A stretch of 64,000 bases of DNA from Nostocoides sp. (lineage in GTDB: Bacteria > Actinomycetota > Actinomycetes > Actinomycetales > Dermatophilaceae). Below the pieces are notes generated by a model. That model saw nothing but the letters and a program-made list of their open reading frames with translations. It had not been told where the DNA came from and made no database searches. The stretch covers positions 1-64,000 of the forward strand of contig JADJVJ010000001.1 in the NCBI GenBank assembly GCA_016716625.1, given 5' to 3'. The translations under genes were made by a program, and so were the position numbers. This document shows positions 1 through 10,100 of the stretch, one piece after another. The first letter of the stretch is position 1. Each line of letters starts with the position of its first letter.

Positions 1-915
1 GAGACCATCCGGCGCTGGGAAGGGCGTGAGGGCGGGGGCGTTGGTGTGCTCAGTGCGCATCATCCGGACGCGGTGGTTGCCATCGAGCGAGTCGTAGAAG
101 TCCTAGCTGCCGAAAGATGAAGGACGCAGGCGGAGTAGGTTGGGATCCAGGCGGCCCCGACGGTCGAGTTCGAGGACGCCGTCGGAGAACATCTCGGTCA
201 GATCCGCAGACCGTTGCGGTTTGAGTAAAGGCGGCCAGGTGTGGCGTCGGGGACGGCGCCGATGCCCATCTGCAAGGTGGGAGCCGTCGAGAACGCGAGC
301 GGCCACCCTGGCACCAGTCTCGGCGCTGGCGTCGTCCGGGGCCGCGGCGTGCCGGTGGGCAACAGGGTGGAGACCTCGATGGCGAGGTCAACGGCGCTGA
401 CGCCGGGACCTGGGCATCCCCGAAAGTATAGGGCATCTTGTCGTTGGTAACCCGGCGACGACGAGTCCAGGCGGATCCGGCAGCCGGCGATGGCCGCGGG
501 CAGGATGTTTGACCTCGATGCCGAGGCTCCATGCCGTCGCGCGGCAGGGGCGCAGTGCCGGGATGACGGCGTCGGCGGGGATGACCCGTTCGAGGAGGTC
601 GAGGGGACCGGGGGAGCCGGCTGGGGATGTAGGCCGGGCCGGTGTTTGCGCATGCCTGGGCCGACGAAGCAGGTCTCGGCGGTGACCCCTTCGCGGGTGG
701 GGATGCCCGCGGGGCAATTGAGCGCGTACCAGATGGTGGCCGGAAGTGCGGCGGCGATGAGGCAGGCCAGCCCCTCCCGGCACCGCGCTGTGCCCGAGAT
801 GACGACCCTCGGGCCGCCGCCGTCGGGTGGGCATCGGGGGTTGGAGTGGGCTTGGGCCTGGCCGGTGAGGGCAGCGAAAGGCTCGGGTGAGGTCCTCGGT
901 CGAGACGATGCGCAT
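1..915 (-). pseudogene. Acetyl-CoA hydrolase/transferase family pseudogene, left end outside window
   Basis: Reading from 915 leftwards, pieces in three frames join into one recognisable protein of the acetyl-CoA hydrolase/4-hydroxybutyrate CoA-transferase family. They include a start like MRIVSTEDLTRAF, then GGPRVVISG, TAETCFVGPGMR, DKMPYTFGDAQVP, AVDLAIEV, TLQMGIGAVPDA and finally LTEMFSDGVLELDRRG. Known members move CoA between acyl groups in the cytosol. At least four frame changes are needed, so no intact product can be made from this copy. The C-terminal part lies left of the window. The family call rests on recalled family motifs; the broken frames are seen directly. Sequencing error is the alternative to true decay. 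Confidence 0.7.
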
Positions 916-939
916 GACTCCATTTCAACCTCGTCCAAC

Positions 940-1588
940 GCCGTGTACTTCTTGTGACCGGGAGCGGGCCGGGATCCAGGCAGACTGGCCGGGTATGCGT
1001 CGCTCGTATGCCGTGGGGTTGGCTGGCGCCCTGGTCAGGGTGCTGGCCTAGCCGACTGCACCAGGAGGCGGGGAGTGCTCCGGCCGCGGTGGGCGGGTCC
1101 TCGCCGAGCGTGGCGGTGGCGGTGCCGTGCGGAGTCAGTGACCGTGAAGGTGGCCACGTACGGTCCGGCCTCGCCGCAGTGTCGGGCGATCTCCTCGTTG
1201 CTCGACGGGGTTCCACCATCGGTTTGCAGGCATCACGGGGCAAGGTCACCGTGGCGGACATCGAGCAGACCTTCACCATCGAGACCGCGATGCCCTGCCC
1301 AAGAGGTCCGGCCGCTCTACAGCGCGCGCGCGGCGCTCGCCCAGGGGGGGGTCGGTAAGGATGCCGCGACCAGCAGGCCCTCGGGGGGGCGATCGACGGT
1401 GGTCGCGGATCTGGCGCGGGCGGCCTCGACTGTGTGTGCGCCGTTGCCACCGCCGAAGTCACCCCAAAGCCGTCGGCGTCCGGGTCGAGGTCTGCCAAGC
1501 CTTCGCCCTGGGCAGGGGCTCATCGGTCCCCGTCGCCGTCGCCGTCAGAAGAAGAAGTTGAGCGAACGCCGACGGCATACCGTGGGGG
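940..1588. other. No intact gene; possible remnant of an exported protein
   Basis: No convincing coding frame spans this stretch. On the plus strand a short start near 994 reads MRRSYAVGLAGALV followed, after a frame change, by LADCT near 1048. This resembles a lipoprotein signal, and further pieces such as VTVKVATYGP and KVTVADIEQTFTIETA look protein-like in different frames. A decayed lipoprotein gene is possible but I cannot name it. Confidence 0.25.
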
Positions 1589-1589
1589 C

Positions 1590-1860
1590 ATGTGTCGGAA
1601 CATTCGCCAGTTGCATAACTTCGCCCGCCGGCGACCAGTGCCGAGGTCCAGCCGCGGCCTTGCAGTGTCCGCAAAGGTGAGTGGGTCGGTGCGACCGAGC
1701 CGCGCCAACGAGGCGGCGTTCGAGGCGGCCGTGCTCGGGTCGCGCACGCGACCCAGCATCTGCTCGATGCGCTCGCGACGACGGCTCCGCCCGGGGACCG
1801 TGAGGTGGAGGCGGAGCGGGCGCGGGAGCGGCTCGGGCGCAGTACGGCGGGTGAGTTGAG
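1590..1860 (+). pseudogene. DUF2277 family protein, frameshifted
   Basis: The start reads MCRNIRQLHNFA, typical of the short DUF2277 proteins of actinobacteria. The frame then changes. The family core continues as KVSGSVRPSRANEAAFEAAV, and after another frame change as AHATQHLLDALATTAPP and DREVEAERARERLG. Function of the family is unknown. At least two indels break the gene, in line with the neighbouring broken genes on both sides. The reconstructed length of about 85-90 residues is normal for the family. Confidence 0.7.
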
Positions 1861-1952
1861 ACACGCCCAAGTTTCTGCCTGCACTGGTGTGTATGACGTT
1901 TGCGCAGGTCAGCCGGTAGCGGATCGGTGGCGTTGAGGCGTCGTCCCCAGGG

Positions 1953-2017
1953 TTATCCACCGGGTGTGCACAACGGCTTGGGCGGTTTCCCACAGTGGGT
2001 CCACCGGGGTGTCCACA
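1953..2017. promoter_or_regulatory. DnaA-box-like nonamers upstream of dnaB remnant
   Basis: TTATCCACC at 1953-1961 and GTGTCCACA at 2009-2017 each match the DnaA box (TTATCCACA or the actinobacterial TTGTCCACA) in 8 of 9 positions. A weaker TTTCCCACA lies at 1986-1994. They sit in the 327-base gap before the dnaB start, which otherwise shows no gene. DnaA-controlled transcription of dnaB is an inference. Confidence 0.4.
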
Positions 2018-2186
2018 GGTCGGTTTGCGCGAGGGTAGGGCGGTGGTCCTTGGATGGGCCGAGCGGCCGCGGTGTCGGTGGGGTGCTGGGAGGCTCACGA
2101 GCAGTGTGAGGGGCTCGTCGCGGGGCAGGCTCAACGGCATACGACGGTGTACGCCGGCGTACCAGGTTCAGGAGAGGAGGTCGCAG

Positions 2187-4850
2187 GTGTCGATCGGCGA
2201 TCTCGAGGCGACGTTCGCGATGCCGACCTCGGCGGTGGCTGGTGTGGGGGGTGGCGCGGGGGATGAGCGGGTGCCGCCGCAGGACATCTATGCCGAGCAG
2301 AGCGTGCTCGGTTCGATGCTCATCAACCAGGATGCGATCGCGGACTGCCAGAGCGTGGCCAGAGCGCATGACTTCTATCGGCCGGCGCACGAGCTGATCT
2401 ATCAGGCGATCCTCGACATCTTCAGCAGGGGAGCCGGCGGACGCGACTCACCGTTTCCGATGAAGCTCGGCAAGCGGGGGAGCTGACCCGGGTGGGCGGG
2501 TCGGCTTACCTGCACCATCTTGTGCAAACGGTGCCGACGGCGGCCTAACTGCGGCATACTACGCGGAGATCGTGCATGAGCGGGCGGTGTTGCGCAGGCT
2601 CGTCGGGCGGGGACGCGGATCGTCAGATGGGGTTCGCGCAGGAGGGCGATATCGACGACATCGTGAACCGCGCCAGGCGGTGTTGCCGTCGCCGACAAGC
2701 GCGGCGGGGAGGACTATCTGGCACTCGGGCAGATCCTGCCGGACACGCTCTCGGAGATCGAGGCGGCATCCGGGCGCAGCGACGAGATGATCGGGGTGCC
2801 GACGGGGTTCATCGAGCTCGACGAGTTGACGCACGGCATGCACCCGGGGCAGATGATCGTTGTCGCGGCGCGGCCGGCGGTCGGAAAGTCCTCTCTCGGT
2901 ATCGAGTTCGCGTGGTCGGCGGCGATCAAGCACAAGCTGGCGACGGCGGTGTTCTCGTTGGAGATGAGCCGCTCCGAGATCACCATGCGCATCCTCTCGG
3001 CCGAGGCCGCCGGGCTGCTGTTGCCAGGACATCCGGCGCGGTTTGAAGAGCCAGGACCAGTGGAACCAGATCGCCCGGGTCGTTGGGAAGATCTCGGACA
3101 GTCCGCTCTTCATCGACGACTCCGCCGAACATGTCGCTCATGGAGATCCGGGCCAAGTGCCGCCAGCTCAAGCAACACACAACCTCAAGATGGTCATCAT
3201 CGACTACCTGCAGCTGATGAGTTCGGGCAAGAAGGTGGAGTCTCGCCAGCAGGAGGTGGCCGAGTTCTCTCGGGCACTGAAGCTGCTCGCCAAGGAGCTC
3301 GAGGTGCCGGTCATTGCGATCAGCCAGCTCAACCGTGGGCCGGAGCAGCGCACCGACAAGCGGCCGCAGATGTCCGACCTTCGTGAGTCGGGTTGCCTGC
3401 CGGCGGAGACCCGTATTTTGCGCGCGGACACGGGCGCCGAGGTGACCATTGGTGAGCTCGCGGCCTCGGGAGAGCGTGATGTCACGGTGTGGTCGCTCGA
3501 TGATGGGCTGCGTTACACCAAGCGCACGATGACGCACGCGTTCTCGACGGGGACGGCTCCGGTGTTCCGGCTGACGCTGGCGTCCGGGAAGTCGGTGCGC
3601 GCCACCCGAACCACCCCTTCCTCACGTATGCCGGGTGGTCGCCGTTGGCGTCGCTGCGGGCGGGGACCGGGTGGCCGTGCCTGGCATACGCCGTCTCCGT
3701 TGCTGCTCACCGAGTGGTCGGATGAGCGGGTGGTGCTGTTGGCCCACCTCATCGGTGACGGCTCGTTCGTCGCGAAGCAGCCGATCCGCTACGCCTCGAT
3801 CGATGAGGACAACCTGCTGGCGGTGACCAAGGCCGCGATGGGGTTCGGGGTGGCCGCGGTGCGCGATGAGTATGCCGCGGCGCGGTGCACGACGCTACGG
3901 CTGCGTGCGCCTTTCCCGCTGGCGCGGGGTCGGCGTAACCCGATCGCGGCGTGGCTGGATGAGTTGGGGTTGTTCGGGGCGCGTTCGCACGAGAAGTTTG
4001 TTCCGGCAGAGGTGTTTTCGCTGCCGAAGGAGCAGATCGCGCTCTTCATCCGGCACCTGTGGGCGACGGATGGGTCGGTGACGGTGCGCAAGGACGGGCG
4101 CGGCGGCCGGGTGTACTACGCGTCGACGTCGCGGCGGCTGGTGGAGGACGTCTCGCGGCTGCTGCTGCGTTTCGGCATCCAGGTGCGGCTGCGGGTGACC
4201 CGCAAGGCGGGGTACCGGCCGGGGTTCACCATCGACATCTCGGGGGTGGACAGCCAGCGGCGGTTCCTTCAGGAGATCGGTGTGCATGGGGCGCGCGGGG
4301 AGTCGGCGGCGCGGCTGTTGGAGATCGTCCGCGGTATCACGGCGAACACCAATGCCGACACCGTTCCCAAGCAGGTGTGGGAGGACGTGCGCGAGAGATG
4401 TCTGCGCAGGGGATGACCACGCGCGAGTTCCAGGCGGCGCTGGGGATGGCCTATTGCGGGTCGGCGCTCTATGCGTCGGCGCCGTCGCGGGCGCGGCTCT
4501 CGCGGATTGCGGAGGTGCTGGGCAGCGCCGAGCTGGAGTTGACGGCGACCAATGACGTCTTCTGGGACGAGGTCGTCTCGGTGAATTTGGAGGGGGTCGA
4601 GGAGGTCTTCGACGCGACCGTGCTCGACTGCCACAACTTCATCGCGGACGGGGTCGCGGTGCACAACTCCATCGAGCAGGACGCAGACCTCGTCATCCTG
4701 TTGCACCGCGATCGCTCCGACCCGGAGCGGGAGGGGGAGGCCGATGTAATCGTCGCCAAGCACCGTAACGGGCCGACCAAGGACCTGGTTTTGGCGTTCC
4801 AGGGGCACTACTCGCGGTTCAGCAATATGGCAAAGGACGGCGGGTTCTAG
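2187..4850 (+). pseudogene. dnaB: Replicative DNA helicase DnaB with intein, multiply frameshifted
   Basis: A GTG start at 2187 follows a strong AGGAGAGGAGG ribosome site and gives the DnaB N-domain (VPPQDIYAEQSVLGSML). Later frames supply ELTRVGGSAYLHHL, GEDYLALGQILPDTL, the RecA-type core with Walker A ARPAVGKSS, IIDYLQLMSSGKK, ISQLNRGPEQR and, after the intein, SIEQDADLVILLHRD to the normal C-terminus ending SRFSNMAKDGGF. The product would be the hexameric replication-fork helicase. At least five frame changes occur between about 2460 and 4410, in both extein and intein, so this copy should be non-functional. Since DnaB is essential, either another copy exists or the assembly has indel errors here. 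The 3' end meets an IS481 element exactly at the TAG stop. Confidence 0.85.
3394..4667 (+). other. DnaB intein with LAGLIDADG-type homing endonuclease
   Basis: The insertion begins at Cys codon 3394 (CLPAETRI, directly after DLRESG) and ends with the HN codons before Ser 4668 (SIEQDAD). Splicing blocks are visible: N-terminal CLPAETRILRADTG, a block-B region read as NHPFLTYAGWSPL in a shifted frame, and C-terminal VLDCHNFIADGVAVHN. Two endonuclease blocks, LLAHLIGDGSF and HLWATDGSV, mark a LAGLIDADG endonuclease. The length of 1274 bases is not a multiple of three, direct evidence of a net frameshift. A functional intein would splice itself out of DnaB and home into empty alleles. Confidence 0.8.
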
Positions 4851-4872
4851 TGTCGAGATGCAGCCAAGATTG
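4851..4872 (+). repeat. 22-bp repeat, exact inverted copy at 33073-33094
   Basis: The sequence starting TGTCGAGATGCAGCC is identical over 22 bases to the complement of 33073-33094; the similarity stops at base 23. It forms the left end of the IS481 element in one reading, or the left terminal site of the 28-kb island in another. Confidence 0.7.
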
Positions 4873-4991
4873 AACTCTTGCCCGACGAACTCTAAGTTCC
4901 CTCTCCACTGCCACCTCACCTGCATCCTCTGCACGCCCGGTGGGAACCTTGGGTCAGCAGGTGCGGCGCTCGGCAACACCGCCGCTGAGCG

Positions 4992-6023
4992 CTAGGTGTA
5001 GGAGGGCCGGAGGTTGGTGACGCCGGTCTTGAGTCGAGATGCTGGCGGTCGGCCGCCTGCGGCGCTGTGGGGTCGATGGTAGTTGTAGTGGATGTTCCAG
5101 ACCTCGAGTGCCGCTGAGCGTTCGTCCTCGGAGCCGTACTCGCGGGCGTAGAGGACCTCCTCGGCCAGGATCCGCTGGTACCGTTCGACCTTGCCGTTGT
5201 GTCGCGGCGTGTAGGGCCGGGTGAACTTGTGTCGGGTCTGGGCGCCGACGATCAGGGCGAAGTCGTTGGAGCGGTAGCAGGCCCCGTTGTCGGTGATCAC
5301 GCGGTGGATGTGGGTGATGCCGTGCGCGGCGAACCAGAGCTTCGCTCGGGCCAGGAACGCGGCCGCGGTCTTGCCCTTCTCATCAGCCAGCGGCTCGGTG
5401 TAGGCCAGGCGGGAGAAGCCGTCGACGATGGAGTGGAGGTAGACGTAGCCGGCCTTCGCGCCGGCGTCTTTGGCTCCGTTCGCGGCGCGGTGTTGGTCGC
5501 TGTCGCGGCCGTGGATGCGCCAGCCGCCGCCGTCGGGGATCCGGCCGACCTTCTTCACATCCAAGTGAGCCATGTGGCCGGGCCAGCGGGCGGTGATCGT
5601 GCCGGGCTCCCGGTTCGACTCACCGTTCGGGTCGAGGAACCGGCGGTGCCCAGCCCGAGCCGGGTCAGGTGGCGAGTCACGGTACGTCGGTTGATGACGA
5701 TGCCTTGGTCGGCCAGTTCGTGGGTGATCCTCAAGGCCGACCACTTCTTGGTTCGCCGCCAGGTCTCGATCTGGGTGATCACCTCAGCCGGTGTGGCGCG
5801 GGGGCTGTGCTGCGGGGTCGAGGACCGGTCAGGCAGGCCGAGGTCGCCGTAGCGGCGCCACCCGATTGACCCACTTCGACGCACAAGCACGCGAGATCCC
5901 CATCTCGGCGGCGACGTGCGCGATCAGGCGACGTTGGCAACGTTCGACGAGTCGGCGACGGCCTTCGGGAGACAGCGGGGCATTACGGTGGGACACGAGG
6001 GCAGGCTCCTTCTGCTGGCTCAC
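4992..6023 (-). pseudogene. IS481 family transposase, two frameshifts
   Basis: Three minus-strand pieces join. The first is an N-terminal helix-turn-helix part (SHRNAPLSPEGRRRLVERCQ, MGISRACASKWVNR) from about 6023. The middle (RRYGDLGLPDRSSTP, TRHLTRLGLG) is in a second frame. The integrase core from about 5660 to 4992 is in a third. DDE residues are seen in MAHLDVKKVG, VITDNGACYRS and HNGKVERYQRIL. Frame changes lie near 5860 and 5660. The full protein would be about 330 residues, normal for IS481. The element is probably immobile unless the frameshifts are errors. Confidence 0.8.
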
Positions 6024-6143
6024 GAGTTGCTTGGTCGCTACTCATCCTTGCCGCAGAAGGCCTGCCCTTCCTGCTAGCCCACCCCTACCGGACTGTCGTC
6101 AACGTCCTGCCCCGCAACAACTAGGACTCGACGCCCGGCGGTA

Positions 6144-6578
6144 ATGAGTTGGTCCTTGGAATGCATTGCTGAGGCGTGGGTGCACAAGTATGGGCCTGTG
6201 GCCGCCATCCAGACCCCCGATGAGATCCAGGCGATCCTGACACGCCTCGAAGGCGAAGTGATCGCCACCCTGCAGGTGCTCGGCATCAACTCCTCGAAGT
6301 CGTCGTCGCCCACGCCCGATGCGCTTGAGGGTGACATGGTTGAGTCGTCGTCAGTCGCGGATCGCCAGTTCACCGTGGTCACGACCGGCCATGAAATCGC
6401 GGTAGATCTCCAAAGAACCGGGAAGCTGTTGTGGATCGCCGCAGCCGATCCGTACGTCATGGCTGTGGGTTCCACGCGCCCCACAGTTCGCCTGGTGCTG
6501 ACCAAAGGACAGGGCCTCGACCTCACGGAACCGGCAAGAACGAAGCGGATCACGGTGACTGTCTCGGCCCGGTCGTGA
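6144..6578 (+). CDS. Hypothetical protein, first gene of defence-like plus-strand operon
   Basis: 144 residues, not recognised. The N-terminal half is helical-looking (TPDEIQAILTRLEGEVIATLQVLG). The C-terminal half looks beta-rich, ending KRITVTVSARS. There is no signal peptide, membrane span or cysteine cluster. It lies 85 bases upstream of the GHKL ATPase gene and is read in the same direction, so it may belong to the same unit. Before the IS481 landed, this ORF would have begun about 20 bases after the dnaB stop, so its own promoter may have been disturbed by the insertion. Start chosen at ATG 6144; a shorter start is possible. Confidence 0.6.
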   Translation: MSWSLECIAEAWVHKYGPVAAIQTPDEIQAILTRLEGEVIATLQVLGINSSKSSSPTPDALEGDMVESSSVADRQFTVVTTGHEIAVDLQRTGKLLWIAAADPYVMAVGSTRPTVRLVLTKGQGLDLTEPARTKRITVTVSARS

Positions 6579-6663
6579 CGCGGCACGTCGGCGCGCCGTC
6601 AGGATGACAGTCGGCCCTTCGGGGAGCTACTCTGAACCCACGGAGTTTGCCCTAAGGAGGACC

Positions 6664-8115
6664 ATGAGCCGACACGCTCCCCGAGTCGACGATCTTCTGG
6701 TCTCCTCGAACTTCATCCGCGCGGTTCGCGAGTCCGGATACCTCAGCATCTCTACCGCCATCGCCGAACTGGTCGACAACTCCCTCCAGGCGTCGGCATC
6801 CGAGGTGGCGATTTCGATCAGCCGCGATGGAGCGGATGCCCTCCCAGAGATCGTGGTCGAGGACAACGGTTGTGGCATGTCAAACGCTGAGTTGGAACTC
6901 TGCCTGCGGTTTGGTGGCTCCTCCCGCTTTGACGCCCGTCAATCGTTCGGGCGGTTCGGCATGGGGCTCCCTGCTGCGAGTCTGAGCCAAGCACGACGCG
7001 TCGAGGTAAGCGCGTGGAGGGATGGCGGCTATGAGCGCACAGTCGCTCTCGATGTGGACGCCATCGTGGCGGGGGGCGATCCGACGCTTGTCGCGCGCCG
7101 CGGACCACGCGGTACGTCCGCATCGGGATGCCGCGTGCGCTGGATGCAGTGCGACCGGATCGAGTATCGGCGTCTGGTCTGGCTGGAGCGTTCACTGCAC
7201 CGTGAGCTAGGGCGGATGTACCGCCGCTTCATTGCCTCGGGCCTGCGTCTAACGATCAACGGAACGCCGGTCGAAGCGGTCGACCCCACCATGCTGACCA
7301 CCGAGGTGGAGGGAGCTTCGGCGCGCCTGGCCTTCGAGGAACTCCACTATGAGTTGGAGACGGCCGGCGGAGGCACTGCCATCGTGACGGTTCGTTTCGC
7401 CATGCTCCCGGTCGAGCGCTGGCACCACCTCGACAACGTCACCAAGCGTCGGGTGGGCATCGTCGGCAGTGGGGGCGTGTCGATCCTCCGCGCCGGAAGA
7501 GAGATCTCCAGTGGTTGGTACCTGATGGGCGGCAAGCGCAAGGAGAACTACGACGACTGGTGGCGGTGCGAGGTCGAGTTCGACCCGAGCCTTGATGAGC
7601 ACTTCGGCATCACGATCAACAAGCAAGGGATCCGGCCCTCTGCGATACTTCGCGAGGCCATCGAGCCGGAGTTGGAAGCCATTGCCCGGATGCTCAATGC
7701 GCGCGTGCGTCAGGCATTCGAGGACGTCAAGTTCCAGGCAGCCGCCGAGGCCTCCTGCCGGATCGCGGCGGCAGCCGACCCGGACCTGCCGGTGATCCCG
7801 TCGCCGGGGCGCACCGGTGCCCTCCAGTATCGGTTGGGGTCGGAGGCGCTGCCCATGGAGGCGATGTTCCACTCAGCCCTGGCCGATCGCACGCTCGACC
7901 TGACCATGAACGCAGACCACCCGGCCTTTGCCGCGCTGTACCAGCCGCTGCAGGCCATTGAGGGCGCGGCGGCAGCCGAACTCCGCACCTCGCTCGAACT
8001 GTTCCTGCTGTCATTCGCCCGCAGCGCGGTGCAATTGGAGCGGGCCGGACAGCCTCTCGGCGAACTCGTCCACGCATGGAGCAGTACGTACGGACGGATG
8101 CTGCAGAAGTCATGA
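6664..8115 (+). CDS. GHKL-fold ATPase, MORC/MutL/Hsp90-like
   Basis: 483 residues from ATG 6664, chosen because AAGGAGGA lies just upstream at 6653-6660. The Bergerat ATP-binding fold is clear: N-box AELVDNSLQAS with E35, D38 and N39; G1 box VEDNGCGM around 66-72; G2 box GRFGMGLPAAS at 96-106. The middle (WERSLHRELGRMYRRFI) resembles the transducer part of MORC/MutL-type proteins, and the C-terminal 130 residues are helical. Family members use ATP-driven dimer closure to clamp DNA or partners, and MORC-type ATPases are known in bacterial restriction-like gene clusters. Its stop overlaps the start of the DruA-like gene (ATGA), so the two are translationally coupled. Role in a defence complex is inferred from neighbours. 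Confidence 0.85.
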   Translation: MSRHAPRVDDLLVSSNFIRAVRESGYLSISTAIAELVDNSLQASASEVAISISRDGADALPEIVVEDNGCGMSNAELELCLRFGGSSRFDARQSFGRFGMGLPAASLSQARRVEVSAWRDGGYERTVALDVDAIVAGGDPTLVARRGPRGTSASGCRVRWMQCDRIEYRRLVWLERSLHRELGRMYRRFIASGLRLTINGTPVEAVDPTMLTTEVEGASARLAFEELHYELETAGGGTAIVTVRFAMLPVERWHHLDNVTKRRVGIVGSGGVSILRAGREISSGWYLMGGKRKENYDDWWRCEVEFDPSLDEHFGITINKQGIRPSAILREAIEPELEAIARMLNARVRQAFEDVKFQAAAEASCRIAAAADPDLPVIPSPGRTGALQYRLGSEALPMEAMFHSALADRTLDLTMNADHPAFAALYQPLQAIEGAAAAELRTSLELFLLSFARSAVQLERAGQPLGELVHAWSSTYGRMLQKS

Positions 8116-10097
8116 CCGACGACGCGAAGTACGTTCCCCTCACTCTGCCCGCCGGCGCCACCCCAGCGGAGTGCCGCGGCTTCACCAGCCTGTGCACCCT
8201 GCTGGCTCGTGCGCAGTTTGATCCCGATATGCCGCTCGACCACACGTTCTGGTTCACGGCTGCGGGACTGAAGGACCTCTATAACAAGCCGACGCTGGCC
8301 GCTGCTGCCCACACGGTCATCGACCTCGTCGACCAGGGTTGGACGGTCCAGGTCGACAAGTACGGTCCGCTGCTCAGCCCGCCCGACGCGCATGCAGATC
8401 GTGACACGGAGAAGGCCCGCATCCGCCGTCAGGAACACCTGCGTCGCGACGCCCAGCTGCGGCAAGCGAGCGTGCGGCGCTTCGTGAGCAGCATGGAACG
8501 CAGCCATCAGCACGACGGCAAGCTGGTGTCGGTCTTCAACCTGATGCGCGACGGCCGCGAGCTAGCCGACGCGCTCGTCGGGCGCCCTGAGGCGACCGAC
8601 ACCATCCAGCCGTATGTGCAAGTCGTAGACACTGCCAGCATCTGTGAACTGACCGGCTTCAAGCTGCACGACATCTGGCGATACTTCCGCCACACGTGGT
8701 CGAACGCCTACTCGACAGTGCCCGGCCGCTCCATGCCAATCCTGATCCGGGACGCTGCTACCGAGTACCACGCCGTGATTGGGCTTGCCGCCATCTCCAG
8801 CCCGGTGGTCCAGATCGCCGAGCGCGACAACTGGATGGGATGGGACACGAAGCAGTTCGTCGGAGCGATCGAGGCGGAGCCGACGGCGGCGGTGGCGCAG
8901 TGGCTGGCTCGTCGTATCGAGACCCAGCTCGGCGAGATCCATGTTGACGACCTCCTCCGTGACGGCGTGCTGCAACCAGGCGACCTCAAGAAGCCCTCGC
9001 CGGACGTTGTCGGTCGTCTGAAGGCGGATGCAGAGCGGCACCGCGCGAAGCACCACCGCGCGGGCGTGATCCGCGAAGTCCGCAACATCGAGACCGATGC
9101 ATGGGTGAAACGAGCTGAGACCCATCTGTTCCGGTCGAAGCGATCGGCGCTACTCGCCGAGACGCTCGAGATCCAGGCGCTGGTTGGCGGCTACCTCGGC
9201 ACCACGGTCACCGTGGATGGACTCAAGAGGGCGTTGGCTGACCCCAAGGCAAGGACGCAGATCGGGCGGCTGGCCAGGCGGGCTCGTGGTGAGCGGGTAG
9301 GCACGGTTATCGCAGATCTGACGGTTTGCGGTGCCGTCGCGCCGTACAACGCACTGGCGGCGGGCAAGCTCGTCGGCGCCCTGGCCGTCTCTCCTACTGT
9401 GCTGGCTGCCTACCGGGCGAAGTACGCGCGCCCCAGCGAGATCGCCTCGGCTATGGCTGGGCGGCCGATCACCCGCGAAGCCCGATTGTCGTTCGTGGGC
9501 ACCACGTCGCTCTATGGCACGGGCTCCAGCCAGTACAACCGACTGTTCTGGCCCGCCTCGACGATGGGTGGCGACGAGGACTCACGGATGGGCTTCTACG
9601 AGCTCGGGCGTTCGCGGTCGTTCGGGACGTCGCATTTCTCGGACGCCACGGTCGACGCGCTTGTGCGGCTGTGCGAGCACAGTGGTGGTCTCGTTCGCGT
9701 CAACAGCCTGTTTGGCGAAGGCGTGAGCCCACGACTGCGCAAGGTGCGGCTTGGCCTCGCGGCACTTGGATGGCCGACGAACGAACTGTTGAAGCACGGC
9801 CGTGAGCGCATCCTGTACGGCGTGCCACTGGTCGAGAACGTCCGTGACTACTCGCTGGGGGTGGATGAGCAGCCGACCTACCTGCTAGACCCCGAGCCCG
9901 CTGACAACGGCGAGGCGGTCGCGACCTGGTGGTTCGAACGCTGGGCCCGTCGGCGTGCAGCGCAGGAACACGTCCAGGAGTCGATGCGAGCACACCGTTT
10001 GGTGCGTCCCATTCGGCACGGTGCTCGGGTGCCGATGCCCAGCGGTGAAGAGGCGTTGCCGCTGGGCATGCCTCGAAGCAATGTCCGCGAGGCATAG
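8112..10097 (+). CDS. DUF4338/DruA-like protein
   Basis: 661 residues from ATG 8112, overlapping the ATPase stop by four bases. The middle and C-terminal parts carry the pattern I associate with DUF4338 (the DruA protein of Druantia anti-phage systems): MPILIRDAATEYHAVIGLAA followed by ERDNWMGWDTK, then DLTVCGAVAPYNALAAGKLV, TTSLYGTGSSQYNRLFWP and SFGTSHFSDATVDAL. The N-terminal 130 residues are extra relative to DruA, with a charged helical stretch at about 100-150. The biochemical role of DruA is not established to my knowledge. Its stop lies three bases from the stop of the convergent nuclease gene, so the two arms of the locus meet here. The family call is from memory of motifs, not a search. 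Confidence 0.65.
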   Translation: MTDDAKYVPLTLPAGATPAECRGFTSLCTLLARAQFDPDMPLDHTFWFTAAGLKDLYNKPTLAAAAHTVIDLVDQGWTVQVDKYGPLLSPPDAHADRDTEKARIRRQEHLRRDAQLRQASVRRFVSSMERSHQHDGKLVSVFNLMRDGRELADALVGRPEATDTIQPYVQVVDTASICELTGFKLHDIWRYFRHTWSNAYSTVPGRSMPILIRDAATEYHAVIGLAAISSPVVQIAERDNWMGWDTKQFVGAIEAEPTAAVAQWLARRIETQLGEIHVDDLLRDGVLQPGDLKKPSPDVVGRLKADAERHRAKHHRAGVIREVRNIETDAWVKRAETHLFRSKRSALLAETLEIQALVGGYLGTTVTVDGLKRALADPKARTQIGRLARRARGERVGTVIADLTVCGAVAPYNALAAGKLVGALAVSPTVLAAYRAKYARPSEIASAMAGRPITREARLSFVGTTSLYGTGSSQYNRLFWPASTMGGDEDSRMGFYELGRSRSFGTSHFSDATVDALVRLCEHSGGLVRVNSLFGEGVSPRLRKVRLGLAALGWPTNELLKHGRERILYGVPLVENVRDYSLGVDEQPTYLLDPEPADNGEAVATWWFERWARRRAAQEHVQESMRAHRLVRPIRHGARVPMPSGEEALPLGMPRSNVREA

Positions 10098-10100
10098 GGC

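Larger units (their letters stand above)
4851..6120 (-). mobile_element. IS481-family insertion sequence, flanked by CTAG
   Basis: CTAG stands directly outside both ends (4847-4850 and 6121-6124). The IS481 group is known to prefer CTAG-type targets. The inferred ends start TGTCGAGATGCAG on the left and, read inwards from 6119, TGTTGCGGGGCAG, matching in 9 of 13 positions. The body carries a frameshifted IS481 transposase on the minus strand. The 1270-base length is normal for the family. The left CTAG includes the TAG stop of dnaB. The borders are an inference from these signs. The left end also has an exact copy at 33 kb, so a role as an end of the larger island is the competing reading. 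Confidence 0.65.

Noticed and set aside
4873..4990. Further TnsB-like repeats inside the left end
   Set aside because: Nothing beyond weak partial matches; only the single 22-bp copy is supported.
6054..6123. Short plus-strand reading ending LAHPYRTVVNVLPRNN
   Set aside because: Lies inside the right part of the IS481 element with no start or ribosome site; taken as IS end DNA.
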